Assembly (NCBI RefSeq): GCF_030531065.1
Contig: NZ_JAUNOQ010000004.1
Coordinates: forward strand, 62,001-126,000
Source: Phascolarctobacterium sp.
GTDB taxonomy: Bacteria > Bacillota > Negativicutes > Acidaminococcales > Acidaminococcaceae
Reading direction: 5' to 3'
Length of the DNA stretch: 64,000 nt
The notes below the pieces were generated by a model. That model searched no databases, was not told the DNA's origin, and saw nothing but the letters and a program-made list of their open reading frames with translations. Numbering within the stretch: the stretch's first letter is position 1; each line of letters begins with the position of its first letter. This document shows positions 56,451 to 64,000 of this stretch, one piece after another. A program made the translations under genes and the position numbers.

Positions 56451-57296
56451 ATGAGTGTAATGGAAGACTTAATCGCTAAATATTTCCGTCCGGGCCGCCT
56501 GCCTCATATCTGGTGCCCCGGCTGCGGCAACGGCGTTATCACCGGCGCTATCGTTAAAGCCATCGACAAGCAGGGTCTGGCTAAAGACGACGTAGCAGTT
56601 ATCAGCGGTATCGGCTGCTCCAGCCGCGCGTCCGGCTATTTGGATTTTAACACCGCCAATACCCTGCACGGCCGCGCCCTGCCCATCGCTACCGGCGTAA
56701 AAATGGGCAATCCCAAGCTGAATGTTATCGTGTGCAGCGGCGACGGCGACTGCACCGCTATCGGCGGCAACCATCTTATCCATGCAGCCCGCCGCAATAT
56801 CGACCTGACCTTAGTCGTTTACAACAACAGCATTTACGGCATGACCGGCGGCCAGTATTCCCCCATGACCCCCAAAGGCTCCAAGGCAACCACCGCTCCC
56901 TACAGCACCATCGAGCCCAGCTTCAATCTGCTGGCTCTGGCTCAGGCAGCAGGCGCAACCTATGTAGCCCGCGCCACCACCTACCATGTTCCGCAAATGG
57001 TTGACGTAATCGCCAAAGGCATTGCTCATAAGGGTTTTTCCATCATTGAAGTTGTCAGCGCCTGCCCCATCTCCTTCGGGCGTCAAAACAAAATGGGCGG
57101 CCCTGCTCAAATGATGGCCTGGCAGCGCGACCACGGCGTGCTCAAGGCTGTTTGGGACCGCATGGACGAAGCTAAAAAGGCAGAAGCAATCGCTGCCGGT
57201 AAATTCCCCATCGGCGTACTCTACGAAAACAACGACGTACAGGAATACACCGCAGCTTACGACGAATTGATAAAACGCGCACAGGAGGGTAAATAA
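56451..57296 (+). CDS. korB: 2-oxoacid:ferredoxin oxidoreductase beta subunit
   Basis: A 281-residue thiamine-diphosphate subunit: WCPGCGNGVITGAIVKAI (cluster/TPP region), GIGCSSRASGYLDFNT and the TPP motif SGDGDCTAIGGNHLIHAARR with NNSIYGMTGGQ. Cys residues ligate the internal 4Fe-4S cluster. Follows korA by 23 bp. Confidence 0.95.
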   Translation: MSVMEDLIAKYFRPGRLPHIWCPGCGNGVITGAIVKAIDKQGLAKDDVAVISGIGCSSRASGYLDFNTANTLHGRALPIATGVKMGNPKLNVIVCSGDGDCTAIGGNHLIHAARRNIDLTLVVYNNSIYGMTGGQYSPMTPKGSKATTAPYSTIEPSFNLLALAQAAGATYVARATTYHVPQMVDVIAKGIAHKGFSIIEVVSACPISFGRQNKMGGPAQMMAWQRDHGVLKAVWDRMDEAKKAEAIAAGKFPIGVLYENNDVQEYTAAYDELIKRAQEGK

Positions 57297-57298
57297 TC

Positions 57299-57832
57299 AT
57301 GAGACAAAGCTTTCGTTTTTCCGGCACCGGCGGCCAGGGTCTGATTACTGCCGGTATCATTTTAGCCGAAGCTGCCCTCTTAGATGACAAGCTGGCTGTT
57401 CAATCCCAATCCTACGGCCCCGAAGCCCGCGGCGGCTCCTCCAAAGCCGAGGCTATTATTTCCGACGAGCCTATTTATTTCAGCCGCGTAATCTGCCCCA
57501 ACACTCTGCTGGTTATGAGCCAGGAGGCAGCCAATAAATATACCGCAGACTGCGACGAAAATACCACTGTTATCACCGATACGCTCTTTGTTTCCGAGGT
57601 TCCCGGAACCTACGGCAAGCGCGTCGACCTGCCTATCACGCATACGGCCAACACCGTATGCGGCAAGACGCTGTTCGCCAACATCGTCGCTTTGGGCGCA
57701 GTAGTAGCGCTGACTAAATGCGTTTCCAAGGAAGCTATTACCAAGGCTGTTTTAAACCGCGTACCGAAAGGCACCGAGGAAGCCAACACTAAAGCTTTGG
57801 AAGCCGGTATGGCGCTGGTAGAAGGCAAATAA
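57299..57832 (+). CDS. korC: 2-oxoacid:ferredoxin oxidoreductase gamma subunit
   Basis: A 177-residue subunit with GTGGQGLITAGIILAEAALLD and QSYGPEARGGSSKAEAI, the standard gamma-subunit motifs for CoA binding. It begins 2 bp after korB and ends the operon. A terminator follows at 57862-57895. Confidence 0.94.
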   Translation: MRQSFRFSGTGGQGLITAGIILAEAALLDDKLAVQSQSYGPEARGGSSKAEAIISDEPIYFSRVICPNTLLVMSQEAANKYTADCDENTTVITDTLFVSEVPGTYGKRVDLPITHTANTVCGKTLFANIVALGAVVALTKCVSKEAITKAVLNRVPKGTEEANTKALEAGMALVEGK

Positions 57833-57861
57833 AATTTGCGTCTTAACTTTATAAAATAAAG

Positions 57862-57895
57862 AGTCCTGCGACCGCAAGGCCGCAGGGCTTTTTTA
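57862..57895 (+). terminator. Terminator of korDABC
   Basis: AGTCCTGCG pairs with CGCAGGGCT; TTTTTT follows. The GC stem may also serve the convergent dehydrogenase gene. Confidence 0.8.
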
Positions 57896-57910
57896 TGTCC
57901 GAAGCAATAT

Positions 57911-58864
57911 TTATTTTACTAAATTCTGCGGCTCGCCCGCCAGGTATTTTTCAATGTTGGCAAAAACAATCTCCGCCCGCGTTTCCAAGGCCTCGCGGCT
58001 GGCAAAAGCTACATGAGGCGTCAGCACGGTATTTTTAGCGCCGCACAGCGGATGCTCTTTAGCGATGGGCGGTTCTGTTTCAAAAACGTCGACGCCCGCT
58101 CCCGCCAAACGTCCTGCATTCAAAGCGTCGGCCAGCGCCGCGCTGTCCACCACAGGACCGCGCGCCGTATTTAAAAGCACGGCGGTGGGCTTCATCTGCG
58201 CCAAAGCGTCGGCGTTAATCAAACCCTTAGTCGCTGCCGTCAAGGGCACATGCAGGGAAACAAAATCTGCCTCGGCCAACAGCTCCGGCAAACTTACATA
58301 ATGTACGCCTGCGTCCAACAGCTCCTGCTTAACCGTGCGGCTGTAGGCCAGCACACGACATCCAAAGGCTAAAGCCAGCTTCGCCACCTTGCAGCCGATA
58401 GCGCCGGTGCCCACTACGCCAAAGGTTTTGCCAAACAGCTCGAAGCCTACCAGCCCATCCTTAGTCCCGGCCTTACGGCAGCGGGCGTCGCAGGGCACAA
58501 TATTGCGGATCACGCTGATAGCCAGACCGAAGGTCAGCTCCGCTACCGCGTTAGTGGAATAGCCCGCAGCGTTGCACACCGTAATGCCGCGCTCACGGCA
58601 AGCGTCCAGCGCCACATGGTCCACGCCGGTAAAAGCCACCGACAGCATTTGCAGCTTAGGACAGCCGTTAATAATTTCTGCGCTCAGCGGCTGATTGGCC
58701 AGCATAATAATATCGGCGTCGCGCACTCTATCCAGCAGCTTAGCCTGGTCCGGCTCCTTAGCTGCGTAATAAACAAATTCATGACCCGCGGCTATCAGCG
58801 GGGCAGCCAACGCGTTAACCTTTTCTTCGGGTACGCCCAAGGGCTCCATAACAACTATTTTCAT
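57911..58864 (-). CDS. D-isomer-specific 2-hydroxyacid dehydrogenase
   Basis: A 317-residue NAD(P)-dependent enzyme from MKIVVMEPLGVPEE (58864). Rossmann motif GVVGTGAIGCKVAKLAL; catalytic Arg in LLNTARGPVVD, Glu in VDVFETEPP and His in TPHVAFAS. Reduces a 2-keto acid or oxidises a 2-hydroxy acid; similar to glycerate/phosphoglycerate-type dehydrogenases, substrate not predictable. Divergent from the Rrf2 gene. Confidence 0.92.
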   Translation of the reverse strand: MKIVVMEPLGVPEEKVNALAAPLIAAGHEFVYYAAKEPDQAKLLDRVRDADIIMLANQPLSAEIINGCPKLQMLSVAFTGVDHVALDACRERGITVCNAAGYSTNAVAELTFGLAISVIRNIVPCDARCRKAGTKDGLVGFELFGKTFGVVGTGAIGCKVAKLALAFGCRVLAYSRTVKQELLDAGVHYVSLPELLAEADFVSLHVPLTAATKGLINADALAQMKPTAVLLNTARGPVVDSAALADALNAGRLAGAGVDVFETEPPIAKEHPLCGAKNTVLTPHVAFASREALETRAEIVFANIEKYLAGEPQNLVK

Positions 58865-58960
58865 ACTTAACACCTCGCATCCTGTAAATTTTATTATTTA
58901 TAGCATACTACAGAAAGCGCTCCTTGGCAAACCAATTTACATATCGCTCAGCCGGGACGA

Positions 58961-58996
58961 TTGACTGTTGCTTCATAATAGCATATAATTTAACTA
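58961..58996 (+). promoter_or_regulatory. Promoter and probable operator of the Rrf2 gene
   Basis: TTGACT, 17-bp spacer, TATAAT (58984-58989). The -10 is part of TATAATTTAACTA (58984-58996), a 13-mer that recurs downstream of the cysK -10 on the opposite strand. Confidence 0.7.
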
Positions 58997-59044
58997 GACT
59001 TAATCTGTTTAGCAAGAATAAGGATAGATAAAGGTGATTTAACC

Positions 59045-59482
59045 ATGAAAATTTCAACTAAAGGACGTTATGCGCTGCGCATGCTGCTGGATTTGGCCAT
59101 GCATCAGCAGGAGGGCTATATCGCCCTTAAGGATATTGCAGCCCGGCAAAATATTTCCAAAAAATATTTGGAACAAATCGTGCCCATTCTGAATAAATCA
59201 AATCTGCTCCAGGCTAACCGCGGCTTTCAGGGCGGCTATCGTTTAGTCAACGCCCCGCGCGAATATACCGTGGGCGCCATCCTGCGCCTGACGGAGGGCA
59301 GCCTGACCCCCGTAGCCTGCCTTGACTGGAACCCTGTCGGCTGCGGCCGTCGCGACGAATGCATGACGCTGCCGCTCTGGCAAGGGCTTAACGAGGTTAT
59401 CGCCGATTATCTCGACAATATTACCCTGCAGGATATCATCGACAATTACCAGTCGCGCAGCGCCGATAACTATTCTATTTAA
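59045..59482 (+). CDS. Rrf2-family regulator (IscR/CymR-like)
   Basis: A 145-residue winged-helix protein: MKISTKGRYALRMLLDLAMH, GYIALKDIAARQNISKKYLE, and the wing GGFQGGYRLVNAP. Three cysteines in 92-106 (CLDWNPVGCGRRDEC) match the cluster-binding region of IscR-type members, so it may sense Fe-S status or cysteine supply. It is convergent to cysK, and a 13-bp sequence is shared by both promoters. Confidence 0.92.
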   Translation: MKISTKGRYALRMLLDLAMHQQEGYIALKDIAARQNISKKYLEQIVPILNKSNLLQANRGFQGGYRLVNAPREYTVGAILRLTEGSLTPVACLDWNPVGCGRRDECMTLPLWQGLNEVIADYLDNITLQDIIDNYQSRSADNYSI

Positions 59483-59499
59483 ATTGCCTGCCAACTACA

Positions 59500-59530
59500 A
59501 AAGCCAAGGGAACGCGCCCCTTGGCTTTTT
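59500..59530. terminator. Bidirectional terminator between the Rrf2 gene and cysK
   Basis: AAAGCCAAGGG / CCCTTGGCTTT with loop AACGCG region; T-run on the plus strand and A-run (T on the minus) on the other side. Confidence 0.85.
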
Positions 59531-59541
59531 GCTTTGTAATT

Positions 59542-60471
59542 TTAATCGTTGAAAAGCGGCGTGGACAAATAACGCTCGCCGGTATCGGGCAATAACGCTA
59601 CAATAAGCTTGCCTTTGTTTTCCGGCCGCTGAGCCAGCAACGTAGCCGCGTAAACCGCCGCGCCGGAGGAAATCCCCACTAATACGCCCTCGCTGTGAGC
59701 TATAGCGCGTCCTGTTTTAAAAGCGTCGTCGTTTTCTACGGCGATAACTTCATCATAAATTTTAGTATTGAGCGTATCCGGCACAAACCCGGCGCCTATG
59801 CCCTGAATCTTATGCGCGCCGCCAAAGCCTTTAGACAAAACCGGCGAACTGGCCGGTTCTACGGCTACTACCTTAACATTGGGATTTTGCTCTTTAAGAT
59901 ATTCGCCTACGCCGCTAATTGTGCCGCCCGTACCTACGCCGGCGACAAAAATATCCACCTTGCCGTCGGTGTCGCGCCAAATTTCCGGACCCGTCGTCGC
60001 CTTATGCGCGGCAGGGTTAGCCGGGTTAGTAAACTGGCTGGGAATAAAGCTGCCGGGAGTTTGCGCCGCCAGCTCCTCCGCCTTGGCGATAGCGCCCTTC
60101 ATACCTTTCGCCCCATCCGTCAGCACAATCTCCGCCCCGTAAGCCTTGAGCAGATTGCGGCGCTCCACGCTCATAGTATCCGGCATGGTCAGGATAACGC
60201 GATAGCCCCGCGCCACCGCCATCGCCGCCAGGCCGATGCCCGTGTTGCCGCTAGTCGGTTCGATGATAACCGCGCCCGGCTTCAGTAAACCTTTCGCCTC
60301 GGCGTCGTCCAGCATTGACTTAGCAATACGGTCCTTAGCGCTACCGGCCGGGTTAAAATATTCCAGCTTAGCGACGATTTTCGCCTGCAGCTTATTAGCC
60401 GCTTCATAATTTTTCAGCTCCAACAGCGGCGTACCGCCGACTAAATCGCTAATGCCTGTATAAATCTTCAT
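59542..60471 (-). CDS. cysK: Cysteine synthase (O-acetylserine sulfhydrylase)
   Basis: A 309-residue PLP enzyme that makes cysteine from O-acetylserine and sulfide. PLP lysine in [11 protein letters not shown] (about residue 45), the substrate loop [10 protein letters not shown], the phosphate-binding [15 protein letters not shown] and the C-terminal GISSGAA. Length and motifs are typical for CysK. Likely regulated by the adjacent Rrf2 protein. Confidence 0.96.
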   Translation of the reverse strand: MKIYTGISDLVGGTPLLELKNYEAANKLQAKIVAKLEYFNPAGSAKDRIAKSMLDDAEAKGLLKPGAVIIEPTSGNTGIGLAAMAVARGYRVILTMPDTMSVERRNLLKAYGAEIVLTDGAKGMKGAIAKAEELAAQTPGSFIPSQFTNPANPAAHKATTGPEIWRDTDGKVDIFVAGVGTGGTISGVGEYLKEQNPNVKVVAVEPASSPVLSKGFGGAHKIQGIGAGFVPDTLNTKIYDEVIAVENDDAFKTGRAIAHSEGVLVGISSGAAVYAATLLAQRPENKGKLIVALLPDTGERYLSTPLFND

Positions 60472-60503
60472 AACAATTCACTCCTTCTTAATTCTACTAT
60501 TCA

Positions 60504-60549
60504 TAGTTAAATTATAGGTTTATTATATCGCTTTTTACTGAACTGTCAA
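60504..60549 (-). promoter_or_regulatory. Promoter and probable Rrf2 operator of cysK
   Basis: Minus strand: TTGACA (complement of 60544-60549), 16-bp spacer, TATAAT (complement of 60522-60527), then TATAATTTAACTA (complement of 60504-60516), identical to the 13-mer at the Rrf2 promoter and placed over the start of transcription. Confidence 0.7.
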
Positions 60550-60574
60550 CTATCTCGCGCTAAAATTTATTTTC

Positions 60575-60603
60575 TTGACAAGCGCCGCAGCTTAATGTAT
60601 CAT
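60575..60603 (+). promoter_or_regulatory. Promoter of hydE
   Basis: TTGACA, 17-bp spacer, TATCAT, about 40 bp before the start codon. Confidence 0.7.
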
Positions 60604-60644
60604 ATGAAACACAGTAAAGCAGTAGGATTTAAGGAGGCACAGAC

Positions 60645-61697
60645 ATGAGCAGCATAAAATTGCTTATCGATAAATTGGCGCGGCAGCACGATTTAAGCGA
60701 CGCGGAGCTGCTCGCGCTGATCACAGCGGAAGAAAAAAACACCAATGCCTGGCTGTCGGCTGCCGCCGACAAAATCCGCCGCCAATATTACGGCGATACC
60801 GTTTACATCCGCGGCTTAATCGAATTTACCAATTACTGCCGCAATAATTGCTATTACTGCGGTATCCGCGCCGGCAATCGACACGCGCAGCGCTACCGCC
60901 TGACGCAGGAAGATATTTTAGCCTGCTGCCGCGAGGGTTATGCCCTGGGCTTCCGCACCTTCGTCCTGCAGGGCGGCGAAGATCCTTATTTTACGGACGA
61001 GCGCATCTGCGCCCTAGTCGCCGCCATTCGCGCGCAGCACCCGGACTGCGCCATTACCCTTTCCATCGGCGAAAAGCCCCGCGCCAGCTATCAGGCCTAT
61101 TTCGATGCCGGAGCTAACCGCTATCTGCTGCGCCACGAAACGGCGGACGCCGCGCATTACGCCCTGCTGCATCCCGACAACATGAGCTTGGCAAACCGCA
61201 AACGCTGTTTATTTGATTTAAAAGAAATCGGCTATCAGGTAGGCAGCGGCTTTATGGTGGGCTCGCCTTACCAGCAGCCGCAAAACCTGCTCCACGACTT
61301 GCGCTTTTTGCAAAGCCTGCAACCCGACATGATAGGCATCGGCCCCTATATTACCCACGCGCAGACGCCCTTTAAAAACGAACCCAGCGGTACGCTGGCG
61401 CAAAGCCTGCGCATGCTGTCCCTGCTGCGCCTGCTGTTCCCTTACGCGCTGCTGCCCGCCACTACCGCATTGGGTACTATCGATCCCAACGGACGCGAAC
61501 TGGGGCTACAGGCAGGCGCCAACGTAGTCATGCCCAACCTGTCGCCAGTCGGCGTGCGTAAGCTTTACGAGCTGTACGCCAACAAAATCTGCACCGGCGA
61601 AGAAGCCGCCCAGTGCCGCGGCTGTCTGGAGGCCCGCGTGCGCGCCGCAGGCTACCGCATCGTGACAGACCGGGGCGACGTTAAAAGACAAATATGA
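60645..61697 (+). CDS. hydE: [FeFe]-hydrogenase maturase HydE (radical SAM)
   Basis: A 350-residue radical SAM protein. CRNNCYYC (Cys 65, 69, 72) is the C-x3-C-x2-C cluster; FVLQGGEDPYF is the GGE motif; later LRHETAD, GSGFMVGSP and MPNLSP are typical HydE segments. HydE takes part in building the dithiomethylamine-bridged H-cluster. The host should have an [FeFe] hydrogenase; hydF and hydG are not in this window. AAGGAGG precedes the start. Confidence 0.9.
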   Translation: MSSIKLLIDKLARQHDLSDAELLALITAEEKNTNAWLSAAADKIRRQYYGDTVYIRGLIEFTNYCRNNCYYCGIRAGNRHAQRYRLTQEDILACCREGYALGFRTFVLQGGEDPYFTDERICALVAAIRAQHPDCAITLSIGEKPRASYQAYFDAGANRYLLRHETADAAHYALLHPDNMSLANRKRCLFDLKEIGYQVGSGFMVGSPYQQPQNLLHDLRFLQSLQPDMIGIGPYITHAQTPFKNEPSGTLAQSLRMLSLLRLLFPYALLPATTALGTIDPNGRELGLQAGANVVMPNLSPVGVRKLYELYANKICTGEEAAQCRGCLEARVRAAGYRIVTDRGDVKRQI

Positions 61698-61775
61698 TAT
61701 AATAGATATAAGTTAGTCAGCCCTTTAAAAACGCCGGCGCTGCTGGCCAGGGTTCAAGGAAACGAGGAAGGAAAA

Positions 61776-62855
61776 ATGAAAAAGACAGCGTTAATAGCCA
61801 TGAGCGGCGGCGTGGATTCCAGCGTATCCGCGCTGCTGATGCTGGAAAAGGGCTTTACCTGCACCGGCGTCACCATGAAGCTTTTTAATAATGAAGATAT
61901 CGGCCTGCCTATTATGGACAGCAAATGTTGCAGCCTAGACGATATTGCCGACGCCCGCAGCGTCTGCGCTAAAATGGGCATCGAGCATTATACCTTCAAT
62001 TACGGCGACAGCTTCCGCACAGCCGTTATCGACCGCTTTATCAACGCCTACATCAACGGGCAGACGCCTAACCCCTGTATCGACTGCAACCGCTATTTAA
62101 AATTCGGCGAGCTTTTCGCCAAAGCGCAGGAATTAGGCTGCGACTATGTAGTAACGGGTCATTACGCCCGCGTAAAATACGATGAAGAAAGAGGCCGCTA
62201 TCTGCTGCTCAAAGCCCTGGACCCGCAAAAGGAGCAAAGCTACGTGCTCTACTCCCTGACGCAGGAGCAGCTGGCTCACGTGCAGTTTCCTTTAGGCGAG
62301 CTGACTAAGCCACAGGTGCGCGAAATTGCGGAAAAACACGGCTTTGTCAACGCGCATAAGCACGACAGCCAGGACATCTGCTTTATCCGCGAGGGTACTA
62401 CCTACGCCGACTTTATCGAGCAACGCACCGGACGCAAATTCCCGCCGGGGAACTTTATCACCACCGACGGCAAAGTACTGGGCCGGCATAAGGGCATCAT
62501 CCATTACACCGTGGGCCAGCGCAAGGGTCTGGGGCTGGCGCTGCCGGAGCCCATGTATGTGCAAAGCATCGACCCTGTCGCCAACACCGTCACGCTTTCT
62601 ACTAACGCCGGGCTTTTCACCACTACAGTAACGGCGACGGACATCAATCTCATCGACTGCGACCGCATCGACAAGCCTCGCCGCGTACAGGCGCGCATCC
62701 GCTACCACCAAAAGGAGCAGTGGGCCACCGTTACGCAGACGGACGACAACACGCTGCAGCTGGAATTTGACGAGCCCCAGCGAGCCATTACCAAAGGCCA
62801 GGCGCTGGTTATGTACGACGGCGAGGTAGTAGTCGGCGGCGGACGCATAATTTAA
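61776..62855 (+). CDS. mnmA: tRNA 2-thiouridine(34) synthase MnmA
   Basis: A 359-residue enzyme that thiolates U34 of tRNA(Lys, Glu, Gln). PP-loop SGGVDSSVSA at 10-19, catalytic Cys in NPCIDCNRYLKFG (about residue 104) and the second Cys in DSQDICFI (about 201), with the HYTVGQRKGLG segment. An extended -10 TGATATAAT overlaps the hydE stop, about 75 bp upstream. Length is standard. Confidence 0.96.
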   Translation: MKKTALIAMSGGVDSSVSALLMLEKGFTCTGVTMKLFNNEDIGLPIMDSKCCSLDDIADARSVCAKMGIEHYTFNYGDSFRTAVIDRFINAYINGQTPNPCIDCNRYLKFGELFAKAQELGCDYVVTGHYARVKYDEERGRYLLLKALDPQKEQSYVLYSLTQEQLAHVQFPLGELTKPQVREIAEKHGFVNAHKHDSQDICFIREGTTYADFIEQRTGRKFPPGNFITTDGKVLGRHKGIIHYTVGQRKGLGLALPEPMYVQSIDPVANTVTLSTNAGLFTTTVTATDINLIDCDRIDKPRRVQARIRYHQKEQWATVTQTDDNTLQLEFDEPQRAITKGQALVMYDGEVVVGGGRII

Positions 62856-62896
62856 AGCGCTCATACTAATGATAAAATATTATGGAGGAATGGTTT

Positions 62897-63880
62897 ATGA
62901 AAAAAAATTACAGCCTGTTGCGGCTGGCTTTAACCGGCCTGCTGCTTGTGGGAACGCTGGGCTTCTCCTGTACGGAAGCGGCAGAAAAATACGCCAGCCA
63001 AACGCTAAACGTAACGCCAAGTAAAACGGAAGTAAAACAAATTTCCGGCGTAGTCTACGCCCAAGTCCCTTCACGCGGCTATCCTAACGTGGCTTTGCAG
63101 ATGGATTTGCTCCAACCGCAGACAAAGAAGAAGCTGCCTGCCATCGTCTACGTCACCGGCGGCGGCTTTATCAACGCCAATCGGGATAACGGTGTCCAGC
63201 TACGCAATTATCTTGCGGAAAAGGGCTACGTAGTAGCAAGCATTACCTACCGCGTAGCACCCACGGCTCGTTTTCCTGAGCCCTTGGAGGACGTAAAGGC
63301 TTCCATCCGCTATCTCCGCGCTAATGCGGATAAATACAATATCGACAAAGATAAGATTGGCGTCATCGGCGGCAGCGCAGGCGGCTATCTATCGTCCTTT
63401 GTCGGAACGAGCAGCGGTCTCACAACTTTTGATAAAGGCGACAATCTGCAGGAATCCAGCAAGGTAAACTGCGCCGTTAATCTATACGGCCTGTCAGACC
63501 TAACGCAGGTTGGCATGGATTACAGCGAAGAAATCCAAGAGCTCCACAAGTCTCCCGGCGCAACGGAAGCCCTCTGGGTCAACGGCAGCCCGGTATTCGG
63601 TGGTAAGGACGGCGGTATTCTTGCCGACGCTAAAGCCGCAGCGAACGCTAATCCCATTAACTATATCTACAAAAACAGCGCTCCCACGCTGCTCATGCAC
63701 GGCTCCGCCGACACAGTAGTTTCTCCTAGCCAAACCGACCTGCTCTACCAGGCTTTAAAAGCAAAAGGTATCGCCGCAGAACGCTATGTTATTCCCGGCG
63801 CGGCGCATGGCGGAATATATTGGGTGCAGGATAACGTACTAGCAGTAATCGGGAATTTCTTTGATAAGTATCTGAAATAA
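62897..63880 (+). CDS. Secreted alpha/beta-hydrolase (esterase/lipase-like)
   Basis: A 327-residue protein. Start at 62897, with GGAGG about 8 bp upstream (the ATG at 62882 overlaps the site). Signal peptide LLRLALTGLLLVGTLGFSC: a Cys soon after the hydrophobic core could make it a lipoprotein. Hydrolase motifs: GGGFINAN (oxyanion HGGG-like, with T-G-G-G), nucleophile GGSAGGY, Asp in HGSADTVV and His in AAHGG. Similar to BD-FAE/esterase enzymes acting on sugar-bound acyl groups. Confidence 0.88.
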   Translation: MKKNYSLLRLALTGLLLVGTLGFSCTEAAEKYASQTLNVTPSKTEVKQISGVVYAQVPSRGYPNVALQMDLLQPQTKKKLPAIVYVTGGGFINANRDNGVQLRNYLAEKGYVVASITYRVAPTARFPEPLEDVKASIRYLRANADKYNIDKDKIGVIGGSAGGYLSSFVGTSSGLTTFDKGDNLQESSKVNCAVNLYGLSDLTQVGMDYSEEIQELHKSPGATEALWVNGSPVFGGKDGGILADAKAAANANPINYIYKNSAPTLLMHGSADTVVSPSQTDLLYQALKAKGIAAERYVIPGAAHGGIYWVQDNVLAVIGNFFDKYLK

Positions 63881-63885
63881 GAAAG

Positions 63886-63928
63886 CGGAAGCTGTGCGGC
63901 GCGCTACAGCTTCCGTTTTTTATTTTTT
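63886..63928 (+). terminator. Terminator after the esterase gene
   Basis: CGGAAGCTGT pairs with ACAGCTTCCG; TTTTTTATTTTTTT follows. Confidence 0.9.
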
Positions 63929-63954
63929 TATAAGATAAGCGTAGACATAAAAAA

Positions 63955-63980
63955 ACCCGCTTCCCCAGCGGGTATTTTTA
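63955..63980. terminator. Second terminator near the window end, probably for a leftward gene outside the window
   Basis: ACCCGCT pairs with AGCGGGT, with ATTTTTATT on the plus strand and TTTTTTATG on the minus strand. Confidence 0.75.
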
Positions 63981-64000
63981 TTGTCGCGCGACGTTATCCG

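Noticed and set aside
1-64000. CRISPR arrays, rRNA genes, insertion sequences
   Set aside because: No regularly spaced direct repeats, no rRNA segments and no transposase-like frames were seen. The only regular short repeats are att/arm sites, iterons and coding repeats.

Overview
The window looks like the chromosome of a Gram-negative-type (diderm) anaerobic Firmicute of the class Negativicutes. Evidence for this is a small porin-like outer-membrane protein, an RND efflux pump, a reverse-domain-order rubrerythrin, a four-subunit 2-oxoacid:ferredoxin oxidoreductase, a HydE hydrogenase maturase and an ATP-type PEP carboxykinase, combined with Firmicute-style ribosome binding sites and promoters. 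An Acidaminococcaceae/Phascolarctobacterium-like host is my inference; I cannot fix the genus by eye.

Positions 1-5053 are host DNA: the 5' part of pckA, an M23 peptidase, a MurJ/SpoVB-like flippase, an outer-membrane protein and rubrerythrin. Positions 4990-45144 are a complete-looking ~40 kb siphovirus-type prophage inserted in the 3' end of the rubrerythrin gene. The last 64 bp of that region recur at the far end (63/64 identical), beside a tyrosine integrase, so the gene is rebuilt on insertion. ATCGGACA repeats sit inside both ends and look like integrase arm sites. Positions 45145-64000 are host again: a TetR-RND-adaptor operon whose RND pump gene has an in-frame stop, an MFS exporter, a probable small RNA, ftsH, tRNA-Arg(CCT), a TetR regulator, korDABC, a 2-hydroxyacid dehydrogenase, an Rrf2 regulator, cysK, hydE, mnmA and a secreted esterase.

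The prophage reads mostly right to left. A CI/Cro switch lies at about 42.1 kb, with perfect palindromic operators and divergent consensus promoters. Early genes follow: DNA-binding proteins, Gp157, an AAA ATPase, a DUF669 SSB-like protein, a DUF927 primase-helicase with an iteron cluster, an SF2 helicase, VRR-NUC, an ArpU-like late regulator and a serine recombinase. The late operon then runs terS, terL, portal, MuF-toxin head protein with a probable immunity gene, scaffold, capsid, connectors, tail tube, a frameshifted tail chaperone, tape measure, Dit, a hub-like protein and tail tip proteins. Next comes a five-gene radical-SAM cassette, then lysis genes. Lysogeny-side cargo on the plus strand includes a NYN-domain protein behind a structured leader and a RelBE-type pair.

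The most unusual part is 6.9-13.9 kb. Two tail proteins share a C-terminal module ending in alternating Cys-Asn/Asp tracts (6 and 4 cysteines). Just downstream the phage encodes two different radical SAM/SPASM enzymes, a Hint-like protein without the nucleophilic cysteine and two proteins I do not recognise, all tightly coupled. I propose that the phage modifies its own tail proteins at these CxC tracts in a RiPP-like way. That is inference from gene neighbourhood and motif logic, not shown directly.
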